Origin: Bacteroidota bacterium
GTDB taxonomy: Bacteria > Bacteroidota > Bacteroidia > Cytophagales > Cyclobacteriaceae
Direction of reading: 5' to 3'
DNA: 40,524 nt
Assembly (NCBI GenBank): GCA_024280115.1
Contig: JAJRQT010000067.1
Location: 1-40,524 of the forward strand
A model generated the notes under the pieces. That model saw nothing but the letters and a program-made list of their open reading frames with translations, was not told the origin of the DNA and made no database searches. Below, piece by piece: positions 17,396 through 27,423 of the stretch. The translations under genes and the position numbers were made by a program. Every line of letters starts with the position of its first letter. Position 1 is the stretch's first letter.

Positions 17396-19714
17396 ATGAA
17401 TAGAATTTCATTTTTTATAATGTTGCTTTTTTCAAGCACTGTATTTGCCCAGGAAAAATATACAATTAGTGGAACCATTTCTGATGCAGAGACGGGCGAA
17501 ACAATGATAGGAGCTACCGTGATTATAAAAGAACTACCAGGCACCGGCACAGTTTGCAATGCCTACGGCTACTATTCAATTACACTTCCGAGAGATCAAT
17601 ACACCGTTGTTATTGGTTACATAGGCTATGAGCAAATCTCTAAGAAGGTTGAATTATATGAAAATAAAATGCTGGATTTTAAACTTAAAACAGATTCAAA
17701 AACACTTGAGGAAATAATTATTCGCACTGAAATGAAGAATGAGAATATAGTTTCTGAAGAAATTGGTGTTGAAAAAATAAACTTGAAAGAAATCGAAAAA
17801 ATCCCTGTCTTATTTGGCGAAAGGGATGTGATAAAAATACTAACACTGACACCAGGAGTAAAAACTACAGGAGAAGGTAGCGGCGGTATGTTTGTAAGAG
17901 GTGGAAATAATTCTCAAAACCTTGTTCTGTTGGATGAAGCAATAGTTTATAACACCAGTCATTTATTTGGTTTTTTCTCGACTTTCAACAGCGACGCTAT
18001 TAAAGATTTGAAGCTTTACAAAGGTACCGCTCCTGCAGAGTATGGAGGTAGAATTTCTTCAGTCCTGGATATTAAAATGAATGAGGGCAATAACCAAAAA
18101 TATCATGTCGGTGGTAGTATCGGATTGATTTCTTCAAAACTGAACGTGGAAGGTCCCATTGTTAAGGATAAAGGCTCTTTCCTGATTACAGGAAGAAGAA
18201 CTTATGCGGATTTGTTTCTCAAACTTTCTCCTGATGAAAACATAAATAAAAACCAGCTGTACTTTTATGACTTAAATGCAAAAGCAAACTATAAAATCAA
18301 CGATAAAAACCGTGTTTTTCTTTCAGGATATTCCGGGAGAGATGTAATGTCATTTCAAGATCGATTTAGTTTAGATTGGGGTAATGTAACTGGTACGATA
18401 CGCTGGAATCATATATGGAATAGTAAACTTTTCAGTAATACGTCATTAATATATTCAGATTATGATTATACAGTTGCTATCACCAGAGACGACGATGATT
18501 CTTTTAGTCTAAACTCTATAATTAAAAATTGGAACCTGAAACATGAGTTTCAGTACTTTCTGAATAACAAAAACACTTTAACATTTGGTTTCAACAGCCA
18601 ATTTAATACAATTACTCCTGGTCAGTTGAAGGTTTCTGAAAATTCCGATATTAATCCGATCGAACTTCAAGACAATTTTGCATTGGAGAACGGATTGTAT
18701 TTTAGTAACAATTGGAAGCCAAACAAACACTGGAAAATAAATTATGGAGTACGTTTAAGTTCGTTTAATTTACTCGGCCCCGGCGATTTTTACTCTTATT
18801 CAAATGGCGAAGTCACCGATACAACCAGCTATAATAAAGGAGAAATAGGGCAAACTTATGTTATTTTGGAACCGAGGCTGAATGTAGCATATATTTTAAA
18901 TGAGTCCACTTCATTTAAAGTATCATACACACGAAATACACAGAATCTGCACCTGATACAAAACTCAAACTCATCAACGCCTACCGACATCTGGATAGCT
19001 TCGAGTAAAAATGTAAAACCAGAAATTAGTGATCAAATTTCTTTTGGTTATTTCAAGAATTTTAAAAACGATGAATACCAATTTTCAGGAGAAATATATT
19101 ATCGCTGGATGCAAAACCAACTGGATTTAAAAAATGGAGCTGAAATTAGAGCCAACGAACAAATTGAAGGCGAGTTGTTGTTTGGTTCAGGCAGGGCGTA
19201 TGGTTTGGAATTCATGTTAAAAAAGAAATATGGCAGATTTAATGGTTGGGCCTCTTATACATTGTCCCGCACAGAAAGGCAAATTGAAGGCATAAATGAA
19301 GGCAATTGGTATCCGGCAAGGCAGGATGCTACTCACGATATCTCCCTTGTTGGGATATATGACCTGAATAAAAAATGGAGTATATCTGCTACATGGGTTT
19401 ATAATACTGGAAATGCGGTTACTTTTCCAAGTGGAAAATATGAAATAGCCAATAATGTGGAATTCTATTATACTGAACGAAATGGTTACCGAATGCCAGC
19501 ATATCACAGGTTGGATTTAGGGGCAACAAAATATCTCAAAAAGACGGATAAGTTTGAAAGCAGTCTGACTTTTTCTCTTTACAATACATATGGCCGAAAA
19601 AACGCCTATACTATTGATTTTGAGGAAGACCAAAATGACCCGACACGAACAGTAGCTGTTAAGACTTACCTATTTACATATATTCCATCAATTACATATA
19701 GTTTTAAATTTTAA
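17396..19714 (+). CDS. TonB-dependent receptor with carboxypeptidase-like N-terminal domain
   Basis: A 772-residue outer-membrane receptor when started at MNRISFFIMLLFSSTVFAQ, which gives a clean signal peptide; an ATG at 17342 in the same frame would add 18 unlikely residues. Residues about 22-100 form a CarboxypepD_reg-like beta-sandwich (YTISGTISDAETGETMIGA). The plug follows (RDVIKILTLTPGV, GGMFVRGGNNSQNLVLLDEA, LYKGTAPAEYGGRISSVLDIK), then a 22-stranded barrel ending YIPSITYSFKF with a terminal phenylalanine. The next gene is a DUF4249 lipoprotein only three bases away, a common pairing in Bacteroidota. No SusD is present, so glycan import through a SusC/D route is less likely. Ligand is unknown; possibilities include metal complexes or peptides. 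Confidence 0.93.
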   Translation: MNRISFFIMLLFSSTVFAQEKYTISGTISDAETGETMIGATVIIKELPGTGTVCNAYGYYSITLPRDQYTVVIGYIGYEQISKKVELYENKMLDFKLKTDSKTLEEIIIRTEMKNENIVSEEIGVEKINLKEIEKIPVLFGERDVIKILTLTPGVKTTGEGSGGMFVRGGNNSQNLVLLDEAIVYNTSHLFGFFSTFNSDAIKDLKLYKGTAPAEYGGRISSVLDIKMNEGNNQKYHVGGSIGLISSKLNVEGPIVKDKGSFLITGRRTYADLFLKLSPDENINKNQLYFYDLNAKANYKINDKNRVFLSGYSGRDVMSFQDRFSLDWGNVTGTIRWNHIWNSKLFSNTSLIYSDYDYTVAITRDDDDSFSLNSIIKNWNLKHEFQYFLNNKNTLTFGFNSQFNTITPGQLKVSENSDINPIELQDNFALENGLYFSNNWKPNKHWKINYGVRLSSFNLLGPGDFYSYSNGEVTDTTSYNKGEIGQTYVILEPRLNVAYILNESTSFKVSYTRNTQNLHLIQNSNSSTPTDIWIASSKNVKPEISDQISFGYFKNFKNDEYQFSGEIYYRWMQNQLDLKNGAEIRANEQIEGELLFGSGRAYGLEFMLKKKYGRFNGWASYTLSRTERQIEGINEGNWYPARQDATHDISLVGIYDLNKKWSISATWVYNTGNAVTFPSGKYEIANNVEFYYTERNGYRMPAYHRLDLGATKYLKKTDKFESSLTFSLYNTYGRKNAYTIDFEEDQNDPTRTVAVKTYLFTYIPSITYSFKF

Positions 19715-19717
19715 TCA

Positions 19718-20536
19718 ATGGACCAAATTTCTTATATCCGTTTCTTATCATCTTTATTCGTTATTATTATCATGGCATCATGCACTGAAATAATTGATAT
19801 TGATCTAAATTCTTCTGAAACACAAATAGTAGTTGAGGGAAATGTTTTTTCAAATTCAGAACCCTCTGTAATTAGAATTTCGAAATCTGCTAATTTTGAT
19901 GAAAGCAATAACTTCCCAAAAGTTCAAGATGCAATTGTTGAACTATCCGATAATCTTGGCAATTCCGAGATATTAGTTGAAACATCACCCGGAGTTTACT
20001 CAACAAATACTTTGACCGGAATACAAGGAGGAGATTATTATCTAATGGTACAAGTTGAAGGACAAGCCCTATCATCCTCTTCCCAATTACCCTTTCAGGT
20101 TGCTTTTGATTCATTAATTGTAACTGAAACATCTGGCTCTGGAGGCCCTGGAGGTCCAGACAACTCATCGAACTATGAAATAAGAGTTGAATACACTGAT
20201 CCGGCAGATGAGAAGAACTATTACCGGTTTGTCGAATTTATAAATGGTGAAAATAAAAGCAAATATGCTTTTGATGACCGTCTAAATGATGGATTAGAAG
20301 TAAACAGAACATTACTGTATTTTGATAGAAATCTTGAAATTGGAGACACTCTGCAAGTTGAAATGCAATGCATTGATAAAGCCGTTTATGAATATTTCAA
20401 TAGTTTTGGGAATTCACATGGTGTTGGCCCTTCAGATTCTGCTACACCGGCAAATCCAATTACAAATATAGAAGGGGCTGAATTGGGATATTTTAGTGCA
20501 CATACTTCTGAAATAAAACAAGTAATTATCCGATAA
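19718..20536 (+). CDS. DUF4249-family lipoprotein
   Basis: A 272-residue protein with a lipoprotein signal (IIIMASC). DUF4249 features are IVVEGNVFSNSEPSVIRISKSANF, a middle beta-rich part with DSLIV, and the C-terminal NPITNIEGAELGYFSAHTS, which fits the family's usual ending. Found beside TonB-dependent receptors in Bacteroidota, it is thought to be a surface-exposed accessory lipoprotein of the receptor. Three bases separate it from the receptor gene, so they are co-transcribed. It is convergent with the RND pump gene with only 23 bp between, and no clear terminator is seen there. Confidence 0.85.
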   Translation: MDQISYIRFLSSLFVIIIMASCTEIIDIDLNSSETQIVVEGNVFSNSEPSVIRISKSANFDESNNFPKVQDAIVELSDNLGNSEILVETSPGVYSTNTLTGIQGGDYYLMVQVEGQALSSSSQLPFQVAFDSLIVTETSGSGGPGGPDNSSNYEIRVEYTDPADEKNYYRFVEFINGENKSKYAFDDRLNDGLEVNRTLLYFDRNLEIGDTLQVEMQCIDKAVYEYFNSFGNSHGVGPSDSATPANPITNIEGAELGYFSAHTSEIKQVIIR

Positions 20537-20559
20537 TTCTATCGCAAAATAAGGCTTTA

Positions 20560-23500
20560 TTAACTATGCTCCTTTAATTTTTCTATGTCGAAACTATAGT
20601 TTTTGTAACTAACTTTAAAAAGAACTGCATAAAGTACTGGCACATACAACAGTATAATTATTGTTCCGAAAATAAGTCCGAAAATTATAGCTAAGGACAG
20701 TGGCTCCCAAAGCAAGCCTCCACTTATATATAGTGGCAACATTCCTAAAGATGTTGTTAGTGTTGTTAAAATTACTGGGCGGAACTTGTGATTTGCGGCC
20801 TCTATAATTGCATCTTGCTCCGATATCTCTGGATTTACTTCACGCTCGACCTCTATCCTATCGATAAGTATTATGGAATCGTTTATTACAATTCCGGCCA
20901 AAGCAATTACTCCTAATATTCCAAAGAAACTTACAAATGAACCTCCGACATACCAACCTATAACTACCCCAATGATTCCTAAAGGAACTGTTGTATATAC
21001 AATAATTGATTTTCTTATAGAGTTAAACTGCAATACGAGTAATAGTAAAATAATTCCGAAGGATAGAGGTAGCCACGTAACAATTGCTCCTAAATTATCA
21101 TTTTTATCTTCATCTTCACCCCCAAAGCTATACACATAACCATCTTTCCAGTTTAGCTTTTGCTCATCTAACCAAGGAGTTATTGCTGTAAATATATCTT
21201 TTGCGTTGAAACCTGGTTGAAGATAAGACCCAACAGTCATTGTTCTTCGTAAGTCCTTTCTAATGATTTTAGAAAACTGCCAGTCAACCTCAACTTTAGC
21301 TACCTGCGACAACGGTACGTTTTGATGTTTTAATGGAGAAAATATATTATAGCTTTCAATACTTTGGATGTCGTACTCATCGCTATTTTTTACTTTCATG
21401 TATATAGGGATACTTTTATCTGCTTCCCTAAAGTCATCAACTTTAATCCCTGTTAGCCCAGCGTTAAGAGCCATAGCAATATCTTTGTTAGTAAGACCTG
21501 CTCTTTGAGCCTGATCCTCATCAATTTTCACTATCAGCTTTTTAATTTTAGGCCCTAAATCATCAGTAACATTTTTTGTTCCAGTCGTATTTACTAACTC
21601 CTCTTTAAGTGCTTTAGATATTAGAGCTAATTCGTCTAAGTCTTTACCAGATATACGAATTTCAACAGGGGTTCCTGTAGCCCCCGCGCCCGACAAGCGG
21701 TTAACCCTAATGTCAGCATCAGGAAAATTGTCGAAACAATACTTGTCCAGTTTCTCAATAACAAAATCGTTGTCAGTATCTCCGGTTGTGTTTAACAACA
21801 TATGTGCATAACTCGAATTAGCCTCATTTTTAAAATAACCTAAATCATAAGGTTCAGGACCTTCACCTAAAAACGATGAAAAGTTTAACACACCAGGAGC
21901 TTCTTCTAGTGATGTAACCAAAGAGTCTAAAATAAATTTTTCTATTTTTCCAACTGCTGCTTCTGTTATAACCATTTGGGTACCTGTTGGATATTTAATA
22001 TCAACAGTTACTAAGTTTCTATCACTATCCGGCACTAATTTAAAAGGTAGCATTGGCATCATTGCTACCGACAGAGCGAACATCCCTATTATTATGAGAA
22101 TGAATGGTACTTGACCTTTAATCAAAATACGAATTAGAATGCGGTTGTACCAAAGGTTTACACTATTCATCATTTTATCAACAAACCCCTCTTTTTCCTC
22201 TTTACTGCTTTTTACTTTGATCATTAGTAAAGCCAAGAGTGGTATAAAAGTAAATGTTAAAAACCACGAGCTCAACAAAGAAATTGTTACTACCGAAAAA
22301 AGAGGTGATGCCATTTCTCCCATTGGGGTCTCGGCGAGTGCAAAAGATAGAAAAGCCGATGATGTGGTAAGAGTAGAAATAAGCAATGGTACCATTAAAA
22401 TTCTACACGACTCAACCGCCGCTTTAAATGTTGATTCTCCTTTCTCTACCCTAATAAGTATAGATTCTGACATTACAATTCCATTATCCACAAAAAGCCC
22501 TAAAGAAATAATTAGTGCTGCGAGCGAAACTTTATTAAGTCCTAAATCAAAAAGATTCATAAAAAAGAATGTACTCAGAATAACCATAGGCACAAGGGTC
22601 GCTACCAGTGATCCTGTTCTGAAACCTAAAAAAAATAACATTACAGCAAGTACGATGACAATTGACTGCATCAAACTAACCAAGAAATTATTTACTTGCT
22701 TGTTTACTATCTCATCTTGTGATGCCATCCTCACTAACTCTATACCTACGGGTAGAGTTTCGTTTATTTGTGGCATCAGCTTCTGTACGTCTTCTCCTAA
22801 TCTGACTATATTCGCTCCCTTTTTAAGAGATATAAATAGTGATATTGCATCTTCACCATTAATCTTAACTATTTTTTCTTTCGGGGTAATATAGTCTTGA
22901 TAAATTTTTGTTATGTCTCCTAAAAAAATAGTAGCCCCAGTATTAGTTGGTATCAATGTTCTTTTTAAATCTTCAATACTCTCATAACTTCCTGTTGGTT
23001 CGAGTATAATTCTTTTTTTACCAACGTTAATTTCACCTCCAGGATAAAGTATATTTGTTGAAGAAATTATTCCGTTTAACCTTACTACATTTAATCCATA
23101 ACGAGATAGTTGCTGATCGTCGAACTCAATTATTATCCGTTCCTCTTGAATACCGCCATATTTAACTTTTGCTGCATCAGGCAATCGCAATAGTTTATCT
23201 CTTATATCATCGGCATATTCCTCCATCAAATTATAAGGTACCCCATCGCCACTAACTCCTAAAATTATTCCAAAAACAGTCCCTATATCTTTATCTTTTA
23301 CAATAGGCCCCACTATATTTTGAGGCAGCATAGGTCTTACTCCATTAACTTTATCCTTTAATTCGTCCCATATGGATTGTAAGTCGTCAGAGCCTACATA
23401 GTCTTTTAGTTTTACTGTAATCACTGACAATCCTGTTCTCGATTCACTTTCTATAGTTTTTACTTCAGCCATTTCTAAAATAGCTTCCTCTAATTTATCA

Positions 23501-23691
23501 GTTACTAAATTTTCAACCTTCTGTGGGCCGGCTCCAGGAAAACGTGTAACTACCGAGGCTATCCTTATAGTGTAAGATGGCATACTGTCGCGCGATAGGT
23601 CGAAATAATTTCCTATACCAACAACACCTATTATTAGCAATGCAATTATTGCTATACGGTTATTATTTAGTGTTATTTGGGTTAAGTTCAT
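20560..23691 (-). CDS. RND-family efflux transporter, inner-membrane component
   Basis: A 1043-residue RND pump of normal length. The start NLTQITLNNNRIAIIALL is the first transmembrane helix, followed by the periplasmic porter domain (SVVTRFPGAGPQKVENLVTDKLE). The second half repeats the layout. In helix 4 the proton-relay segment reads LGLFVDNGIVMSESILIR, with D402 kept and N403 at the position of the second Asp of AcrB. The helix 10 segment is IALAGIVINDSIILIDRI. It exports unknown substrates by proton antiport together with the two genes upstream. It is the last gene of the operon, 39 bp after the adaptor gene. No regulator is adjacent. Confidence 0.95.
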   Translation of the reverse strand: MNLTQITLNNNRIAIIALLIIGVVGIGNYFDLSRDSMPSYTIRIASVVTRFPGAGPQKVENLVTDKLEEAILEMAEVKTIESESRTGLSVITVKLKDYVGSDDLQSIWDELKDKVNGVRPMLPQNIVGPIVKDKDIGTVFGIILGVSGDGVPYNLMEEYADDIRDKLLRLPDAAKVKYGGIQEERIIIEFDDQQLSRYGLNVVRLNGIISSTNILYPGGEINVGKKRIILEPTGSYESIEDLKRTLIPTNTGATIFLGDITKIYQDYITPKEKIVKINGEDAISLFISLKKGANIVRLGEDVQKLMPQINETLPVGIELVRMASQDEIVNKQVNNFLVSLMQSIVIVLAVMLFFLGFRTGSLVATLVPMVILSTFFFMNLFDLGLNKVSLAALIISLGLFVDNGIVMSESILIRVEKGESTFKAAVESCRILMVPLLISTLTTSSAFLSFALAETPMGEMASPLFSVVTISLLSSWFLTFTFIPLLALLMIKVKSSKEEKEGFVDKMMNSVNLWYNRILIRILIKGQVPFILIIIGMFALSVAMMPMLPFKLVPDSDRNLVTVDIKYPTGTQMVITEAAVGKIEKFILDSLVTSLEEAPGVLNFSSFLGEGPEPYDLGYFKNEANSSYAHMLLNTTGDTDNDFVIEKLDKYCFDNFPDADIRVNRLSGAGATGTPVEIRISGKDLDELALISKALKEELVNTTGTKNVTDDLGPKIKKLIVKIDEDQAQRAGLTNKDIAMALNAGLTGIKVDDFREADKSIPIYMKVKNSDEYDIQSIESYNIFSPLKHQNVPLSQVAKVEVDWQFSKIIRKDLRRTMTVGSYLQPGFNAKDIFTAITPWLDEQKLNWKDGYVYSFGGEDEDKNDNLGAIVTWLPLSFGIILLLLVLQFNSIRKSIIVYTTVPLGIIGVVIGWYVGGSFVSFFGILGVIALAGIVINDSIILIDRIEVEREVNPEISEQDAIIEAANHKFRPVILTTLTTSLGMLPLYISGGLLWEPLSLAIIFGLIFGTIIILLYVPVLYAVLFKVSYKNYSFDIEKLKEHS

Positions 23692-23730
23692 AGGTATTTA
23701 TTTAAAGTGTGATTAAAAAATTTAGTGAGA

Positions 23731-24810
23731 TTATTTTTCCAGTAATCTTACTTTTCTACCATCATACATAAAACTTAAACCAGCTGTAACTATCATCTCT
23801 CCGCGATTTAAACCATCTCTAATTTCGTAACCAACAGAAGTTAATTTTCCTAAAGTAACTCTTTTTCTTATGGCTGTATAAATTTCTTGTTCTCCACTTT
23901 TTTTTAAAATATATACAAAATCTCCTCCTTCGTCATGAGCAACTGCGTCGGAAGGAATTACTATATACTTTTCCGTAGTTTTTTCTTGTTCAAACTTCAA
24001 TACTATATTACAAGCCATACCCGGAAGTATCTCATCGTTTTTATTTGATATGCTTATTATTAACGGATATGTTAAAGTTCCACTTGTACTCTGGCCAATT
24101 TCAGAAACTCTACCCTCGTACTCTTTCTCAGGAATAGCTGTAAAATTAATTTTTGCGATTTGGCCAATTTCAACTCTATTAATTACATTTTCCGGCACCT
24201 GAGTTTTTATTTCTAAATTACCGACTGACGAAAATACTAGTATTGGCATTCCTCCCCCAATCATCTCATTCTCTTTTGCTGTAACTTTTGATATTGAACC
24301 ATCAAAAGGTGCTTTCAACCTGGTATAATCTAACTGATTTCTTGCAGCCTTTAATTGAGATTGAGCAGTTTTGAGCATAGTTTTCGCCGACTCATATTGA
24401 GCCTTTACTTTCTCAAAATCGCTTAATGATGCATTATTATTTGCATATAACTTCTCTATTCGATTATAGTTAGATTTTGCGCTTTCTACCTGTATCTCAG
24501 AATTTTTTTCTGACGCTAAAGCTTTTTGATAATTAATTTCATAATCATCGCTATTTATATGAGCAATAATACTTCCTTTTTTTATTGGTTCGCCAAGCTT
24601 ATAGTGCAACTTTTCTAAAGTTCCACCAACTTTAAAACTAAGGTTAGCTTCATTTTCGGCCTGTGATACTCCTGCAAAACTACGTTTCCCAATCATATCT
24701 GATTCAACTATTTTCTGGAAAAATACCGGTCGTAAAGTCTCCTTTTTCTCTTCCTCGTTGTTGCACCCTACAAAAATTAGTGCTATTGCAAGTATGTTAA
24801 TGATTTTCAT
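23731..24810 (-). CDS. Periplasmic adaptor (membrane-fusion protein) of the RND pump
   Basis: A 359-residue adaptor with a lipoprotein signal (IFVGC, C16). Order of domains: N-terminal half of the biotinyl-lipoyl-like fold (FKVGGTLEKLHYKLGEPIKKGSIIAHI), an alpha-hairpin (about residues 85-150), the second lipoyl half (LKAPFDGSISKVTAKENEMIGGG), a beta-barrel domain, and a membrane-proximal end (RKRVTLGKL, GLNRGEMIVTAG). It links the pump to its outer-membrane factor. Spacing is three bases after the upstream gene and 39 bp before the pump gene, so one operon is clear. Confidence 0.94.
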   Translation of the reverse strand: MKIINILAIALIFVGCNNEEEKKETLRPVFFQKIVESDMIGKRSFAGVSQAENEANLSFKVGGTLEKLHYKLGEPIKKGSIIAHINSDDYEINYQKALASEKNSEIQVESAKSNYNRIEKLYANNNASLSDFEKVKAQYESAKTMLKTAQSQLKAARNQLDYTRLKAPFDGSISKVTAKENEMIGGGMPILVFSSVGNLEIKTQVPENVINRVEIGQIAKINFTAIPEKEYEGRVSEIGQSTSGTLTYPLIISISNKNDEILPGMACNIVLKFEQEKTTEKYIVIPSDAVAHDEGGDFVYILKKSGEQEIYTAIRKRVTLGKLTSVGYEIRDGLNRGEMIVTAGLSFMYDGRKVRLLEK

Positions 24811-24813
24811 ATT

Positions 24814-27162
24814 TTATTTCTTTAATAAAAACCTTTGTAAACTTTTTGTGTAATTATCTCTTTCCTGCTGTGTACTAAGGAAGACAAATTTACCCTGATA
24901 CCTCTCTACCAATAAGTAATCTAAAACATATTGATAGTACGAAATATTAGCCATATGCTTAGTTTTAATCATCAAGTTCTGAGCATCTAATAACTTAATT
25001 AAATCTACTGCTCCTTGAAAATAAGCATCTTGTATCATTTTAAAATTTGCCTCAGCAGCATCTGCGGCATTTTTTGATAATTCAAGTTCAAGGAAAGACG
25101 TTCTAAGTTTCTGAATATTTGACCTTATACCCGTTTCCAACTTTTTATAAAGCTCCTCTTTTTGGTAATTTATCTTATCTAACTCTATCAATGATTTATT
25201 AGCCTCAGCAGATGATTTACCTCCTTGAAAAATTGGAATTTTTAGATTTAGTCCGTAATTAAAAGTCATATCATCCGGAGGAGGAGGAATTGGCAAACCC
25301 TCTTGCGGAATGGTTCCATCTCTAATAAATGCTTGGTCAGCTCCTATAAACGCTGCTAATTCGGGCATAAACCACTGCTTTTTGTAAAGCCTACTTTTTC
25401 TGTTTATCATTTCTTCCATAGCTACTAACTGATGAATTTCTGGTGAGTTTCTCATCATCTCCTCTACTACAAAACTTGCATATCTATCGGTAAGCGTAGG
25501 GTTTTCAAAAACTCCTTTTAGTAAATCTTGGTCTATAAAAATAGTTTCGTCTATACTACTTGAGTCCGTTATATTTATAGCACTATTAATTTCTTTGTTT
25601 AATACCTGATTGATCTGGTACATATTGCTTCTATAAGTTGTATATGCATCATTAAACTTCATTTTATTCATATTCAACTCACTCACCCAACGGTTTACAT
25701 CAGAAATACCAGTTTGCCCTGCTTCTTCTTTCGATTTTGCCATCTGTAGGTTTTTTGTGGTTGTATTCACATTCTCGTTTTGTATTAAAAGATTACTCTT
25801 AGCAAACAACAAACTAACATAGGTAACCGAGGTATTGGCTACAACATCTAATACAACCTGCTTGTTGAAGTGGCGTTTACTTTCGGCCATAAGTTTGCTA
25901 ATTGCTATATTAGCAAAAACCGATTCGGAAAATATTACCTGCTTAATGGAAGAAGAACCAGTAAGTGTAAACGCTCCTTTTTGACCCATTGATGCTTCAA
26001 CAAGATTGTTACTTAACCCTACCGCACTACCTCCTACGCTTACTTGTGGCAAAATATTAGCCTTAGCTATCCTAACCTCTTTATCGGCAATTTCAACATC
26101 CTTATCAGACATTTTACTTTGTAGATTACTCTCTAGTGCTTCTGATATCGCCATGCGCAAACTTAAATTTTCCCCATCAGGAAATTGAGTTACATTTAAT
26201 AGTATTGACTCATTTAATATATTCCATTTCGGAAATTTACCTATGGCCATAACACTCTCCATATTAATAATAGACACTTGTTTTCTATCAATTTCTACGC
26301 TTAACTCCGATGGATTAATTCCTTCATTAATCTTCATTATTCGCAAAGCTGTTTGACGTGCTAATTGCTGATAAGTAAACTCAGGAGTTAATGTAATTGT
26401 GGCTCCCATATTTAAATAGTCAACTCCACTAACCACTAAGGATGGTAGGTGTTTTGAATTCAACCCAACAAATAGTTCTTGAATTTCTGATTTAGAAAAA
26501 CTAACCATTGGCAGTACTATAACTGCTTCGACATTGCTGTTGATTTTAGACAAGGCACTTTTGCTACTGCTACTTCCACTTATTAAAGAGATATTGAAAT
26601 CTTCTTTATTCTCATTGAAATATGTATCAAGTTGAGGGAAATTTACTTTAAAAACTTCCGGGATGATTACCGCAATATTCTTCGTTTCAAAAATTTCAGA
26701 AAACTCATATAGGTTGTTTCTTAATTGGATGATTGACTCTATATAAGTAAAATTATTTATTCCGGATGTATTATCAGAAGTTAAAGAAAGCCCTTGTAAA
26801 TTACCATCGAGAATTGTTGAAGCTATTACAGGCTTAGAAAAACTTTCCAATTCCGATATTTGTTTTGATGAGATGTATCCTATTGACACTACATAATCAA
26901 CACTTGAATCACCCATTAAATCAAGTATATTTTTTTTTGAGGCGCTAGTATCCATTTCAGCAGAAAGTTCTTTGAACTGGAAATTAAATTTTGTTCCAGT
27001 TAATCTTTTAACCTCCTGCTTCAGGTAATCACTAAACAAGTTTAACTCTTTAGCTGAGGCATCTTTACAAATGCCTATTTTGATACTTTTTTGAGCAAAC
27101 AACCCTATAGATGTCAGCATAAGTATCGCCATAATACTTATGACTTTCTTTACTTTATTCAT
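24814..27162 (-). CDS. Outer-membrane efflux factor (TolC family) fused to an ABC substrate-binding-like domain
   Basis: A 782-residue exported protein (signal to about residue 24, GLFAQ). It is much longer than the usual 420-480-residue TolC. Residues about 25-325 look like the ABC substrate-binding family of the TrpX/COG2984 type: KSIKIGICKD, VDYVVSIGY, KPVIASTI, NIAVIIPEV, and the end ALRIMKINEGINPSELSVEI...INMESVMAIGKFPKW. Residues about 335-780 are a normal TolC repeat pair (ISEALESN, ANILPQVSVGG, SYVSLLFA-type helix, LKIPIFQGGKSSAEANKS, YFQGAVDLIKLLDAQN). First gene of the RND operon. The extra domain may sit in the periplasm and sense or present substrate (inference). Confidence 0.88.
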   Translation of the reverse strand: MNKVKKVISIMAILMLTSIGLFAQKSIKIGICKDASAKELNLFSDYLKQEVKRLTGTKFNFQFKELSAEMDTSASKKNILDLMGDSSVDYVVSIGYISSKQISELESFSKPVIASTILDGNLQGLSLTSDNTSGINNFTYIESIIQLRNNLYEFSEIFETKNIAVIIPEVFKVNFPQLDTYFNENKEDFNISLISGSSSSKSALSKINSNVEAVIVLPMVSFSKSEIQELFVGLNSKHLPSLVVSGVDYLNMGATITLTPEFTYQQLARQTALRIMKINEGINPSELSVEIDRKQVSIINMESVMAIGKFPKWNILNESILLNVTQFPDGENLSLRMAISEALESNLQSKMSDKDVEIADKEVRIAKANILPQVSVGGSAVGLSNNLVEASMGQKGAFTLTGSSSIKQVIFSESVFANIAISKLMAESKRHFNKQVVLDVVANTSVTYVSLLFAKSNLLIQNENVNTTTKNLQMAKSKEEAGQTGISDVNRWVSELNMNKMKFNDAYTTYRSNMYQINQVLNKEINSAINITDSSSIDETIFIDQDLLKGVFENPTLTDRYASFVVEEMMRNSPEIHQLVAMEEMINRKSRLYKKQWFMPELAAFIGADQAFIRDGTIPQEGLPIPPPPDDMTFNYGLNLKIPIFQGGKSSAEANKSLIELDKINYQKEELYKKLETGIRSNIQKLRTSFLELELSKNAADAAEANFKMIQDAYFQGAVDLIKLLDAQNLMIKTKHMANISYYQYVLDYLLVERYQGKFVFLSTQQERDNYTKSLQRFLLKK

Positions 27163-27302
27163 TCCATTTATATTTCATATTTGACAAAAAAACAACACCA
27201 ATAAGTAAGAAGTGAAATTAAGATGTATCGCAAATAGTGCTAAAAAGATAGAGTGGATGACATAAACAAAAATGTTTTATAGGTATGTATAAACTCTATA
27301 TA

Positions 27303-27310
27303 CAAATATA
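27303..27310 (-). promoter_or_regulatory. Possible -7 promoter element of the RND operon
   Basis: On the minus strand TATATTTG matches the Bacteroidota -7 consensus TAnnTTTG. It would give a leader of about 130 bases before the ATG at 27162. A TTG lies 14 bases upstream, shorter than the usual spacer, so support is weak. Confidence 0.3.
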
Positions 27311-27423
27311 ATAATAGTCTATATCAATAAAGCTATACAGTATTTTATTTTGAATATATTTCAGTATAAAATAAGCAGAGCTTGTAGTATATTTTCATGA
27401 ATTTGAAACCAGTATTATTAATT

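Noticed and set aside
17396..20536. A SusC/SusD polysaccharide uptake pair
   Set aside because: The receptor's partner is a DUF4249 lipoprotein without SusD features, so the glycan-uptake label was not used.
22139..22894. A 251-codon plus-strand frame inside the RND pump gene
   Set aside because: Long, but opposite a canonical RND transporter; composition is that of an antisense frame, rich in Ser, Thr and Ile, without recognisable domains.
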